Below, in pieces: positions 1 to 5,518 of a stretch of DNA of 5,993 bases. The DNA is from Beijerinckiaceae bacterium. GTDB taxonomy: Bacteria > Pseudomonadota > Alphaproteobacteria > Rhizobiales > Beijerinckiaceae. The notes under the pieces are model-generated. The model made no database searches, had not been told where the DNA came from, and was given only the letters and a program-made list of their open reading frames with translations. Location of the stretch: assembly GCA_027346205.1 (NCBI GenBank), contig DAIESR010000485.1, positions 1 through 5,993 of the forward strand. The letters are read 5' to 3'. Position numbers and translations under genes: made by a program. Positions within the stretch are counted from its first letter, which is position 1. Every line of letters starts with the position of its first letter.

Positions 1-1027
1 CCGGTGGAAAATCAAGCAGTTCCTGGAACTCGGCCATGTCTTGGACCTGGCTGCCGCGTTCAAGAATATTGACGCCCTTCTTCGTTGCGATCACCGGGTC
101 GCCATCGAAATAGGCCGCGCGCTGCTCAAATTCCGTGAAGTCCTCTACTGTCTTCAGCGCCCGTTGAGAGCCGAAAAGGCGTTGGATATTCACTCCACGT
201 AGAGATGGTGTTTGGATGCGGTGGCGAGATTCCTGCGGCCGAATATCGCCGACGAGGTGGGTTGCGCCATTGGTATGACCATTAGCGTGGCAGTCGAAGC
301 AAGCGACGCCGAGGCTTGGCTTTTCCGAGCGGCGATCTTCGGTCTCATTGAACTGCTGTTGAGGAAAGGGCGTAAGCAAGAGGCGCAGCCCTTCCAATTG
401 CTTCGGGTTGAGAATGCCGTTGAACAATTGATAGTAATTGGCAAGCGTCACCAATTGACCCTGTGACACGTCGCCGAGATCAGGGCGCGTCGTTAGATAG
501 ATCGGGGCAGGAAATTCGGGCAGGAAACGGTCCGGCAAGTCGAAGTCGAGATCGAAGCGGGTGAGGTCGCGACCCTCCTGCTTCTTGATCTCGTCGATTT
601 GGAAATGCGGGAATACCATCCCGCCTTCAGGATGATTGGGATGAGGTAAGGGATAGAAGCCGGCCGGAAACAAGTTCTTTTCGCGAATCTCGGCCGGACT
701 CATGTTGGCAAGCTGCTCCCATGTCGTCCCCGCTGGCAATTTCACGCGCACTCCTTCCTGCAAAGGCTTGCCACCGGACATTTTGGCATCCTTCGCAGGC
801 CGGTCGCTCAAATCATAGCGCTCTTTGAGAAGATCTTGGTGTCGCTTTTCAATTTCCGCCTTCTGTGCCTTCATCCGCGCCATGATCGACGCGAAAGGTT
901 CCTTGATGTCGACCGGCATATAGCTTGTCGCCCCACGTGGGGCTTGTGCTAAAGCCAATCCCGCGCCGGCAAATCCTAGAATGATGCCCAGCGCCGCTGA
1001 GGTTCTATTTCTTTTCAATCGCATCAT
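1..1027 (-). CDS. Secreted c-type cytochrome of the 'cytochrome B6' / di-haem peroxidase-like type, 3' end cut by window edge
   Basis: An uninterrupted reading frame of 342 codons starts at 1027 and runs off the left edge without a stop. The product begins with a signal peptide: basic residues (KRNR), a hydrophobic core, and a likely cleavage after Ala27 (ALA-QAP), so the mature protein should be periplasmic. A c-type haem motif, CFDCH, lies at residues 243-247 (bases 287-301). The following TPSLRGV at 273-279 resembles the TPSLR motif of bacterial di-haem cytochrome c peroxidase/MauG relatives. From memory, near-identical alphaproteobacterial proteins annotated 'cytochrome B6' are about 450 residues long and have a second CXXCH in the C-terminal part, which here would lie outside the window. 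Despite that name it has no b6-like membrane helices. The region before the haem (residues about 30-240) is Pro- and charge-rich with no motif I recognise. The electron donor and substrate are unknown. ATG start 1027 is chosen for its ribosome binding site and signal peptide; a second ATG follows immediately at 1024. Confidence 0.88.
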   Translation of the reverse strand, partial: MMRLKRNRTSAALGIILGFAGAGLALAQAPRGATSYMPVDIKEPFASIMARMKAQKAEIEKRHQDLLKERYDLSDRPAKDAKMSGGKPLQEGVRVKLPAGTTWEQLANMSPAEIREKNLFPAGFYPLPHPNHPEGGMVFPHFQIDEIKKQEGRDLTRFDLDFDLPDRFLPEFPAPIYLTTRPDLGDVSQGQLVTLANYYQLFNGILNPKQLEGLRLLLTPFPQQQFNETEDRRSEKPSLGVACFDCHANGHTNGATHLVGDIRPQESRHRIQTPSLRGVNIQRLFGSQRALKTVEDFTEFEQRAAYFDGDPVIATKKGVNILERGSQVQDMAEFQELLDFPP

Positions 1028-1034
1028 GAAATTT

Positions 1035-1040
1035 CTCCTT
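1035..1040 (-). promoter_or_regulatory. Ribosome binding site of the cytochrome gene
   Basis: The minus strand reads AAGGAG seven bases before the ATG at 1027 (ten before the adjacent ATG at 1024). It is a strong Shine-Dalgarno match and fixes the start of a gene whose stop lies outside the window. Confidence 0.8.
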
Positions 1041-1217
1041 GATGACATCCAATTGTGGGGCGGCACCGCAGAACCAAAGTTCACTTGAAAAATCTCATTC
1101 CTATCTGCTTTGTCTTTCGGCGTTGAAGTCGTAAATGCCGCTCCATAGACTTATCGTTGATCGCACCTTCGCTGGGCTTCCAAGCCCATTGAGAGCGCTG
1201 TTCGCATTGCATGTTTT

Positions 1218-1316
1218 GATGAGCCTTGCATGACAATGAATGCGAGGCAAGCGCTGTTCGCCAAGCACTATCGCAGTGTGCAGCTCGATAAGCTTTGCAT
1301 TACGACGAATGCGAAA
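1218..1316. repeat. Two diverged 30-base hairpin repeats, 69 bases apart
   Basis: Segments 1218-1247 and 1287-1316 match at 23 of 30 positions. Each can fold into a short stem: TTGCAT-type left arms pair with ATGCGA-type right arms around an 8-base loop (GACAATGA in the first, TACGACGA in the second). In the first copy the arms are CCTTGCAT and ATGCGAGG, with one G-T wobble. In the second, the seventh pair counted from the loop changes from C-G to T-A, which keeps pairing; the eighth pair is lost. This suggests an old structured repeat family rather than coding sequence. Function is unknown. Confidence 0.45.
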
Positions 1317-1355
1317 GGTCAGATACATGAAAGAAAAATTGTAACAAATTGGTAA

Positions 1356-1402
1356 GCTTGGCATTGCTATGGGCCATGTGATCGCGTCGATCCATGCCAA
1401 GC
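1356..1402. repeat. Perfect 9-base inverted repeat with 29-base spacer
   Basis: GCTTGGCAT at 1356-1364 is the exact reverse complement of ATGCCAAGC at 1394-1402. There is no T-run next to either arm, so it is not a typical intrinsic terminator. The arm resembles the AGCYTTGCAT part of the two hairpin repeats just to the left, so it may be a third, altered member of that group. Confidence 0.4.
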
Positions 1403-1524
1403 GTGAAGAGTCCGTACAACGCTGAGGCCTGAAGGCGGAGCCATCGAAAAGCGTCATGCGTTCAAGCTGTCAATGAGGCGAACGAAATAATCATTCGCGT
1501 CAGATTCTGCTGACCAGAATTGTC

Positions 1525-1591
1525 CGACGCGCTCATTGTATGCACTGAATTGGTGTACGCTGAATTGGCATGCGCTAATTGGTGCGCGTCG
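1525..1591. repeat. Three tandem 15-base repeats enclosed by an 8-base inverted repeat
   Basis: Three degenerate copies follow one another at 1538-1552, 1553-1567 and 1568-1581, with consensus GTRYGCRCTGAATTG; the third copy is one base short. They are bracketed by CGACGCGC at 1525-1532 and its exact reverse complement GCGCGTCG at 1584-1591. The structure ends 23 bases beyond the DUF3422 stop, so it would be transcribed as the 3' untranslated part of that gene. No T-run follows the stem on the minus strand, so a terminator role is not clear. Confidence 0.5.
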
Positions 1592-1614
1592 AGTTATCTT
1601 AGCAGCGCGCTGTC

Positions 1615-2937
1615 TCACACATCCGCATAATGCTTGCGGATTCGGCGCAGCATCAAGGCCACGACAAGGAAGACGAAGGGTAGCGCTATGGCCGTCGCAA
1701 TGGTCGGATCGATCCGGACGAGCCATTTGTGAATGCCATCGAAGCCGATATGGAAGATCGAGGCGAGATAATAGGTCAGCGCCACGATCGACAGGCCTTC
1801 CACCGTTTGCTGCAAGCGCAATTGCATGCGGGCGCGATTGTTCATCTTGCGCAGGAGATCGCCGTTCTGGCTCTCGAGCGCGATGTCGACGCGGGTGCGT
1901 AGCAATTGCGCGGCGCGGGCGAGCTTGCGCGACAGATTATCCTGCCGTGCTTCCGTAGACGCACAGGTGCGGATCGCCGGCGTCAGCCGGCGGCCCAAAA
2001 ACGCGGCAAAGGTTGGCAGGCCGCTTAAAGGCCGTTCGTCGATGATGTGGAGGCGATGGCCGATCAATTCATGATAGGCGCGCGTGGCGCCGAAGCGGAA
2101 GAGGCTATGCGCGGCGCCGGTTTCGAGATCGGCTGCAAGCGCCGTCAGCCGATCGAGCAGATGCTTATTCGCCTCGAAACCCTGGCTCTCGCGCATTTCG
2201 TTCATCAGCAGCGGCAGCTCGGTCTCGATCTGGCGAATGGCCGGCGCGAGTTCCTGCGCCTGCGGCAGGCCGAGCAGGGCGAGCGTCCGATAGGTCTCTA
2301 TTTCGAGCAATCTCTGCACCAGCGCGCCGGCTTGCGCTGCGCTGAGTTTTCGATCGAGAACGAGGATGCGGATGAAGCCGAAGGCGTCGGGATGAAAATC
2401 AGTCGCGATGCGTGCCGCGCCATTTTCTACTTCCGAAGCGGCGAGCTGTTCCGACCCGAAGGAGTGGCGATAGCTATCGCCGACAGCTCGTTCCGGGAGT
2501 AGATGCAGATCGACGGCGACGAGCAGGGGTCCTGGCTGCGGCACGAGATGCATGAGGCTCGAGAGCTCGTCTGGACCCGGCCAGAAAGGTGTGTGGCCGC
2601 TCATGTCGTTTGGCTGTTGTGCCTGGGATGGGAATTCCCACGTATAGGTCGTGAACTCGCCGTGATGCTCCCAGCGCAGAATTGCCGGTGGCACATCGAT
2701 GCGGTGATGCTTGGCGTCCGGCGCTGGCGCGGGGCGCGCACGCGAGATGCAGAAGGCTTCGAAAGCGGCGCGATCCTTCGCCGCGGCCCAATGATCGGTC
2801 ATGAATCCGAAATGCAAGAGGCGGCGCGGCGCTTCGATCGGCAAGAGTGGCCGCGCATGCACTTCCGCCAAAACCCGGCTGCGCGCGGGATGGGCGCTGA
2901 AGGCCGTCTTGTTTTCGGAAGTCTGTCGCCCCGACAT
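1615..2937 (-). CDS. DUF3422 family membrane protein
   Basis: The 440-residue product matches my recollection of DUF3422, a proteobacterial family of unknown function, along its length. The family's N-terminal signature is visible as a conserved His at 16 and EVHARP at 25-30, then HFGFMTDH at 42-49 and RWEHHGEFTTYTWEF at 88-102. The middle and C-terminal half is rich in Leu, Arg, Glu and Gln and probably mostly helical. Two hydrophobic segments, about 381-399 and 412-430, form a C-terminal membrane hairpin ending in a basic tail (RRIRKHY). A large soluble part anchored by such a hairpin is architecturally reminiscent of CorA-like channels, but no GMN motif is present and I do not claim that function. 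The open frame extends upstream to ATG 3012, but the start at 2937 has the better ribosome site (AGAGGGA), and the extra 25 codons coincide with a palindromic repeat. It stands alone. Confidence 0.88.
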   Translation of the reverse strand: MSGRQTSENKTAFSAHPARSRVLAEVHARPLLPIEAPRRLLHFGFMTDHWAAAKDRAAFEAFCISRARPAPAPDAKHHRIDVPPAILRWEHHGEFTTYTWEFPSQAQQPNDMSGHTPFWPGPDELSSLMHLVPQPGPLLVAVDLHLLPERAVGDSYRHSFGSEQLAASEVENGAARIATDFHPDAFGFIRILVLDRKLSAAQAGALVQRLLEIETYRTLALLGLPQAQELAPAIRQIETELPLLMNEMRESQGFEANKHLLDRLTALAADLETGAAHSLFRFGATRAYHELIGHRLHIIDERPLSGLPTFAAFLGRRLTPAIRTCASTEARQDNLSRKLARAAQLLRTRVDIALESQNGDLLRKMNNRARMQLRLQQTVEGLSIVALTYYLASIFHIGFDGIHKWLVRIDPTIATAIALPFVFLVVALMLRRIRKHYADV

Positions 2938-2946
2938 TGCTTTCTG

Positions 2947-2953
2947 TCCCTCT
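2947..2953 (-). promoter_or_regulatory. Ribosome binding site deciding the DUF3422 start
   Basis: The minus strand reads AGAGGGA nine bases before ATG 2937. The alternative in-frame ATGs at 3012 and 2964 have no purine-rich sequence at a suitable distance, which supports the shorter protein. Confidence 0.55.
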
Positions 2954-2958
2954 CGTTC

Positions 2959-3008
2959 GAGCATGTCCCGGGAAAGTTGGCTCAACTTTTCCGACAAAGG
3001 ACATGCTC
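2959..3008. repeat. 50-base intergenic palindrome of alphaproteobacterial type
   Basis: The outer arms GAGCATGTCC (2959-2968) and GGACATGCTC (2999-3008) are exact reverse complements. Inside them, AAAGTTG (2973-2979) and CAACTTT (2983-2989) form a second perfect stem around the loop GCT, extended by GG/CC with one bulged T at 2990. The layout, outer GAGCATG arms with an inner GGAAAA-rich stem, resembles a palindrome that I recall as scattered in many copies between genes of Hyphomicrobiales. It sits directly before the DUF3422 ribosome site, so it is likely to be in that gene's mRNA leader, and it causes the open frame to extend past the true start. Confidence 0.7.
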
Positions 3009-3021
3009 TCATTGTTTGATG

Positions 3022-3058
3022 TAGAGCCGATTTGACCCGTCACATGGAATCGGCTCTA
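3022..3058. repeat. Perfect 11-base inverted repeat upstream of the DUF3422 gene
   Basis: TAGAGCCGATT at 3022-3032 and AATCGGCTCTA at 3048-3058 are exact reverse complements with a 15-base spacer. It lies 13 bases beyond the 2959-3008 palindrome. It could be another dispersed intergenic palindrome, a hairpin in the leader RNA, or an operator for the DUF3422 promoter. No T-run follows, which argues against a terminator. Confidence 0.6.
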
Positions 3059-3507
3059 GAGCAGATCTGTCCCGACCATTTGACGTGGCATTCTCAGCAC
3101 CTCGGATATAGCCGATATATGCTTGTGCGGCCCGTCCCGAGGCCATTTGTCCCGGGCCTTTCGTGCACAAATTGGGCATGATCCGCCAGCGGAAATTGCG
3201 GTTTGAGAAGTAACAAGGATGATCGAGCCGCGCAGCCGGATCGATGGATCATCTCAGATCACGGCGCCGGGGTCATATAGCATGCCATGTTTGCTGGAAG
3301 CCGGAACAAGTGATCATCCCCGCCGGAGCCAATCTCAGCCGAAGACTCTGAGCGCAACGGGATTGACCGAGGGGGCGTAGCAAGACTTCGGTGCATTCGA
3401 TCTTGAGGCATTATCTCGCTCACCATCGCGAGATTTCCGACAATGCGATCGCCAAACTCATCGCTTGGTACGACGGGCAGGGAGCACGGGGATGAGAACC
3501 GATGATT
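3059..3507. other. About 450 bases without a supported gene
   Basis: No frame here shows a recognisable protein or a start with a ribosome site. It holds modest inverted repeats: GATGATC (3218-3224) against GATCATC (3247-3253), and GGATGATC (3217-3224) against GATCATCC (3312-3319). A 42-codon open stretch on the plus strand at 3367-3495, which would begin at GTG 3391, ends in a plausible helical sequence (ISDNAIAKLIAWYDG), but it matches nothing I know and could be chance or a gene remnant. A DUF3422 promoter is expected near 3060-3150; I cannot place it. Confidence 0.5.
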
Positions 3508-3574
3508 GAGAACAAAAGTCTCACGTGAGACTGTGAGACCGCCTCATAAAGTCTCACGTTCGCTTTTGGTTCTC
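3508..3574. repeat. Cluster of four GTCTCAC heptamers in a larger inverted structure
   Basis: GTCTCAC occurs at 3518-3524 and 3551-3557, and its reverse complement GTGAGAC at 3525-3531 and 3533-3539. The first two abut to give the perfect 16-base palindrome AGTCTCACGTGAGACT (3517-3532). The whole is enclosed by GAGAACAAAAG (3508-3518) and CTTTTGGTTCTC (3563-3574), reverse complements apart from one extra G. The cluster begins about 30 bases after the 3' end of tRNA-Lys on the minus strand. Confidence 0.6.
3513..3539 (-). terminator. Probable intrinsic terminator of tRNA-Lys
   Basis: Read on the minus strand, GTCTCAC (3539-3533) is followed by an 8-base loop and GTGAGAC (3524-3518), then TTTTGTT (3517-3511). 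A 7-base stem directly followed by a T-run is the layout of a Rho-independent terminator. It lies 65 bases past the CCA end of the tRNA, with no other gene between. The neighbouring heptamer copy offers an alternative pairing, the 16-base palindrome, with the same T-run. Confidence 0.5.
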
Positions 3575-3604
3575 TTCAGATTTTTGCTAACTTATTGATT
3601 TCGA

Positions 3605-3680
<76 letters not shown>

Positions 3681-3687
3681 TAACCGG

Positions 3688-3718
3688 ATTGTATCGATCG
3701 GTTAGATACTTCCACCAA
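3688..3718 (-). promoter_or_regulatory. Possible promoter of tRNA-Lys
   Basis: The minus strand has TACAAT (3693-3688), a one-mismatch -10 box, ending seven bases before the tRNA 5' end. The best -35 candidate, TTGGTG (3718-3713), is 19 bases upstream, which is longer than usual, so only the -10 is moderately persuasive. An inverted repeat CTAACCG/CGGTTAG (3680-3686 and 3699-3705) overlaps this region and the first base of the tRNA. Confidence 0.3.
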
Positions 3719-3975
3719 GTGACCGCGGCGCCAAGGCCCCAGTCGCTGCTTGCGAAACTGTGTGATCAGTTCCCCGCTGCGGGTGACACACATAAGGCAT
3801 CGAAGCCGACTTTCCAAGCGGGAAAGTGAAAATCAACGTCGTTTATTCCATATTCCAAATATCCAGAAAATAGATGATAGATCAGTTGTTTACATAAAGG
3901 CTTGGACGCCGTTGACAGCCCTGTGGCGTCGCGCCGCTGACACCTTCTTTTTTCAGGGCAAGGATGGAGCGTGCC

Positions 3976-5295
3976 TTACATCCCCACTGGCCGGCCGGCG
4001 ACGACGATGAGAAGCTCGCCCTTGTCGAAAAGCCGATTGGCTGCGCGCTGCGCATCTTCCATGCTCACCGCGGCAATGAGTCTGTTGCGATTGTCGAGAT
4101 AATCGACGTCATAGCCGTCGGTTTGGAGATGCACGAGATGGCCTGCGATCTTGGTCGACGTATCGAAGCGCAGCGCATAGGAGCCGATGAGATATTTCTT
4201 CGCCTTGTCGAGTTCTTCCTCGCTCGGCCCCTGCTCGGCGAGGCTGCGAATCTCATTGCCGACCACTTCCATCGCTTCGGCGGCGCGCTCATTTTTGGTC
4301 GAGGTGCTGCCGACGAGCATCGCGCCATGATCGAATGTCACGAGCTGCGAATAGGCCGAATAGGCGAGCCCGCGCTTCTCGCGCACTTCGCGGAAGAGGC
4401 GCGCCGAGAACACGCCGCCGCCGAGCACATGATTGACGACGGTCGCCGGCACGAAGTCCGGATCCTTGCGGCCGAGACCCTGGCGGCCGAATCTAATCGT
4501 CGATTGTGGAATGTCGAGATCGACGACATGGAGGCCGCCGACGCCGGCGACGGACGTGTCGGCAATCGCGGCGAGCGAAGCTTTCTCCGGCAGAGCGCCA
4601 AAGACATCGTCAATATGTCTGGAAAGCGTTGCCGCGTCGATCGCACCCACAGCGGCGATCTTCAGCCCGTCGCGGCCAAATGTGGCAGCGCGCATGGCGA
4701 TGAGATCGGCCTGCGTCAGGCTCGACAGACTCGCGAGATCGCCGCGTACCGGCGCGCCATAGGGATGGCTTGGATAGGCGTTATCGCGGAAGGCGCGGAG
4801 CGCGGCATAGTCTGGATCATTGATCTCACGCTTAAGCCCCGCCGTGATCTGACTCTTCACCCGCTCGAAGGGTTCATCATCGAGCCGTGCCTCGTTGATA
4901 CAAAGCCGCAGCAGCTCGAAGGCCTTGTCGGTATGGCGCGCTAAGGTCTGCATGCGGCCCGTAAGGATGTCGCGATCGGCGGAGAAAGAAATTTCGAGCG
5001 CATAATCATCGAGCACGCGATGAAAGGCATGCGAATCATAAGATCCCGCGCCTTCGTCGAGCAGGCCGGCGAGCAGCGAGGCGACGCCGGGTTTCCCAGC
5101 CGGATCTTGCGAGGCGCCGCCCTTGAAGGCGAATTCGAGAGCCACGAGCGGCACGGCGTAGTCTTCGACGAGCCAAGCCTCTATGCCGCCTTTGGAAACG
5201 ATCTTTTGTACGGCGGCGGCGCGCGAGGGGGAAGCGCCGCGGCCGAGATCGGCATCTGCGGGATGGGCCGGCGGGAATGAGGGGGAAAAGGTCAT
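3976..5295 (-). CDS. M16B (pitrilysin/insulinase) family protein, non-zinc subunit
   Basis: The 439-residue product has the two-domain M16B fold: an N-terminal domain (about 30-225) with WLVEDYAVPLVALEFAFKGGA at 41-61, here split as WLVEDY and FAFKGG, and a C-terminal domain from about 255. Where active members have the zinc-binding HXXEH after GVA, this protein reads SLLAG at 73-77, so it cannot bind the catalytic zinc in the usual way. It does carry REKRGLAYSAY at 305-315, with Arg308 and Tyr315 seven residues apart, the spacing of the Arg/Tyr substrate-binding pair in M16 enzymes. In bacterial M16B pairs such as the Sphingomonas A1 peptidase, one subunit supplies HXXEH and the other Arg/Tyr; this gene fits the second role. 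Its partner is the gene immediately upstream. ATG 5295 is used; the ribosome site is weak. The open frame reaches TTG 5376, but that extension runs through an intergenic repeat. I see no clear signal peptide, unlike many relatives, so its location is uncertain. Confidence 0.88.
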   Translation of the reverse strand: MTFSPSFPPAHPADADLGRGASPSRAAAVQKIVSKGGIEAWLVEDYAVPLVALEFAFKGGASQDPAGKPGVASLLAGLLDEGAGSYDSHAFHRVLDDYALEISFSADRDILTGRMQTLARHTDKAFELLRLCINEARLDDEPFERVKSQITAGLKREINDPDYAALRAFRDNAYPSHPYGAPVRGDLASLSSLTQADLIAMRAATFGRDGLKIAAVGAIDAATLSRHIDDVFGALPEKASLAAIADTSVAGVGGLHVVDLDIPQSTIRFGRQGLGRKDPDFVPATVVNHVLGGGVFSARLFREVREKRGLAYSAYSQLVTFDHGAMLVGSTSTKNERAAEAMEVVGNEIRSLAEQGPSEEELDKAKKYLIGSYALRFDTSTKIAGHLVHLQTDGYDVDYLDNRNRLIAAVSMEDAQRAANRLFDKGELLIVVAGRPVGM

Positions 5296-5346
5296 GAGCC
5301 TGGTCCAAAAGAGATATGATTGAAGAGCATCAACCGGTGTGCAAAT

Positions 5347-5395
5347 CCTCTCCCAATGGGAGAGGGTGGCCGGCAATGCCGGCCGGGTGAGGGGT
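5347..5395. repeat. Double-hairpin intergenic repeat, copy 1
   Basis: CCTCTCCC/GGGAGAGG (5347-5354 and 5358-5365) and GGCCGGC/GCCGGCC (5368-5374 and 5378-5384) are two perfect stems, each with the loop AAT, followed by GGGTGAGGGGT (5385-5395). This hairpin-hairpin-GGGTGAGGGG layout is a common dispersed REP-like element between genes in Proteobacteria. It pairs with an inverted copy to its right. Confidence 0.8.
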
Positions 5396-5426
5396 CACGA
5401 TGCTGGAATCGACGCCAAACTTGGTA

Positions 5427-5474
5427 ACCCCTCATCCGCCCCGCTTCGCGGGGCACTTTCTCCCACAGGGAGAA
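5427..5474. repeat. Double-hairpin intergenic repeat, copy 2 (inverted)
   Basis: ACCCCTCATCC (5427-5437) is the counterpart of GGGTGAGGGGT in copy 1, with one changed base, in opposite orientation. It is followed by GCCCCGC/GCGGGGC (5438-5444 and 5448-5454, loop TTC) and TTCTCCC/GGGAGAA (5458-5464 and 5468-5474, loop ACA). The order of parts mirrors copy 1, so the two form a head-to-head pair about 30 bases apart. The stem sequences differ between copies, yet every stem is perfectly paired. Confidence 0.8.
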
Positions 5475-5518
5475 GTGTCGCGCGGCAAACGCGCTCTGAC
5501 AAAGCGAGGCGCTGGCCT

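Larger units (their letters stand above)
1028..1614. other. 587-base intergenic region without a supported gene
   Basis: The region between the DUF3422 stop and the cytochrome start has visibly lower GC than its flanks. The open frames inside it, including a 118-codon one at 1101-1457 on the minus strand, have low-complexity, Ser/Arg/Ile-rich translations with no domain I recognise. It should contain the promoter of the cytochrome gene, but I see no convincing -35/-10 pair. It does hold three kinds of repeated or palindromic sequence, listed separately, and a 12-base direct repeat AGCGCTGTTCGC at 1194-1205 and 1250-1261. Confidence 0.6.

Noticed and set aside
1101..1457. A 118-codon minus-strand open frame in the gap before the cytochrome gene
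   Set aside because: The translation has no domain, the start has no clear ribosome site, and the frame runs through hairpin repeats.
1538..1581. CRISPR-like array in the 15-base repeats
   Set aside because: The copies are directly adjacent with no spacers, too short, and degenerate.
3367..3495. A 42-codon open stretch on the plus strand, possibly a remnant of a helical protein
   Set aside because: It is too short to judge, has only a GTG start without a ribosome site, and shows no match I recognise.
3900..3975. Intrinsic terminator just after the second M16 gene
   Set aside because: Only a 6-base inverted repeat (GACGCC/GGCGTC) with a 14-base spacer is present and no T-run follows it on the minus strand.
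3750..4010. An 86-codon plus-strand open frame between tRNA-Lys and the M16 gene
   Set aside because: It begins at TTG without a ribosome site, converges on and overlaps the M16 3' end, and ends in a low-complexity Arg run.
3964..4944. A 326-codon open frame on the plus strand opposite the second M16 gene
   Set aside because: It is fully antisense to a well-supported M16 protein. Its length follows from the high GC and codon bias of the real gene, and its translation (rich in Ala, Glu, Arg, Ile) matches no family.
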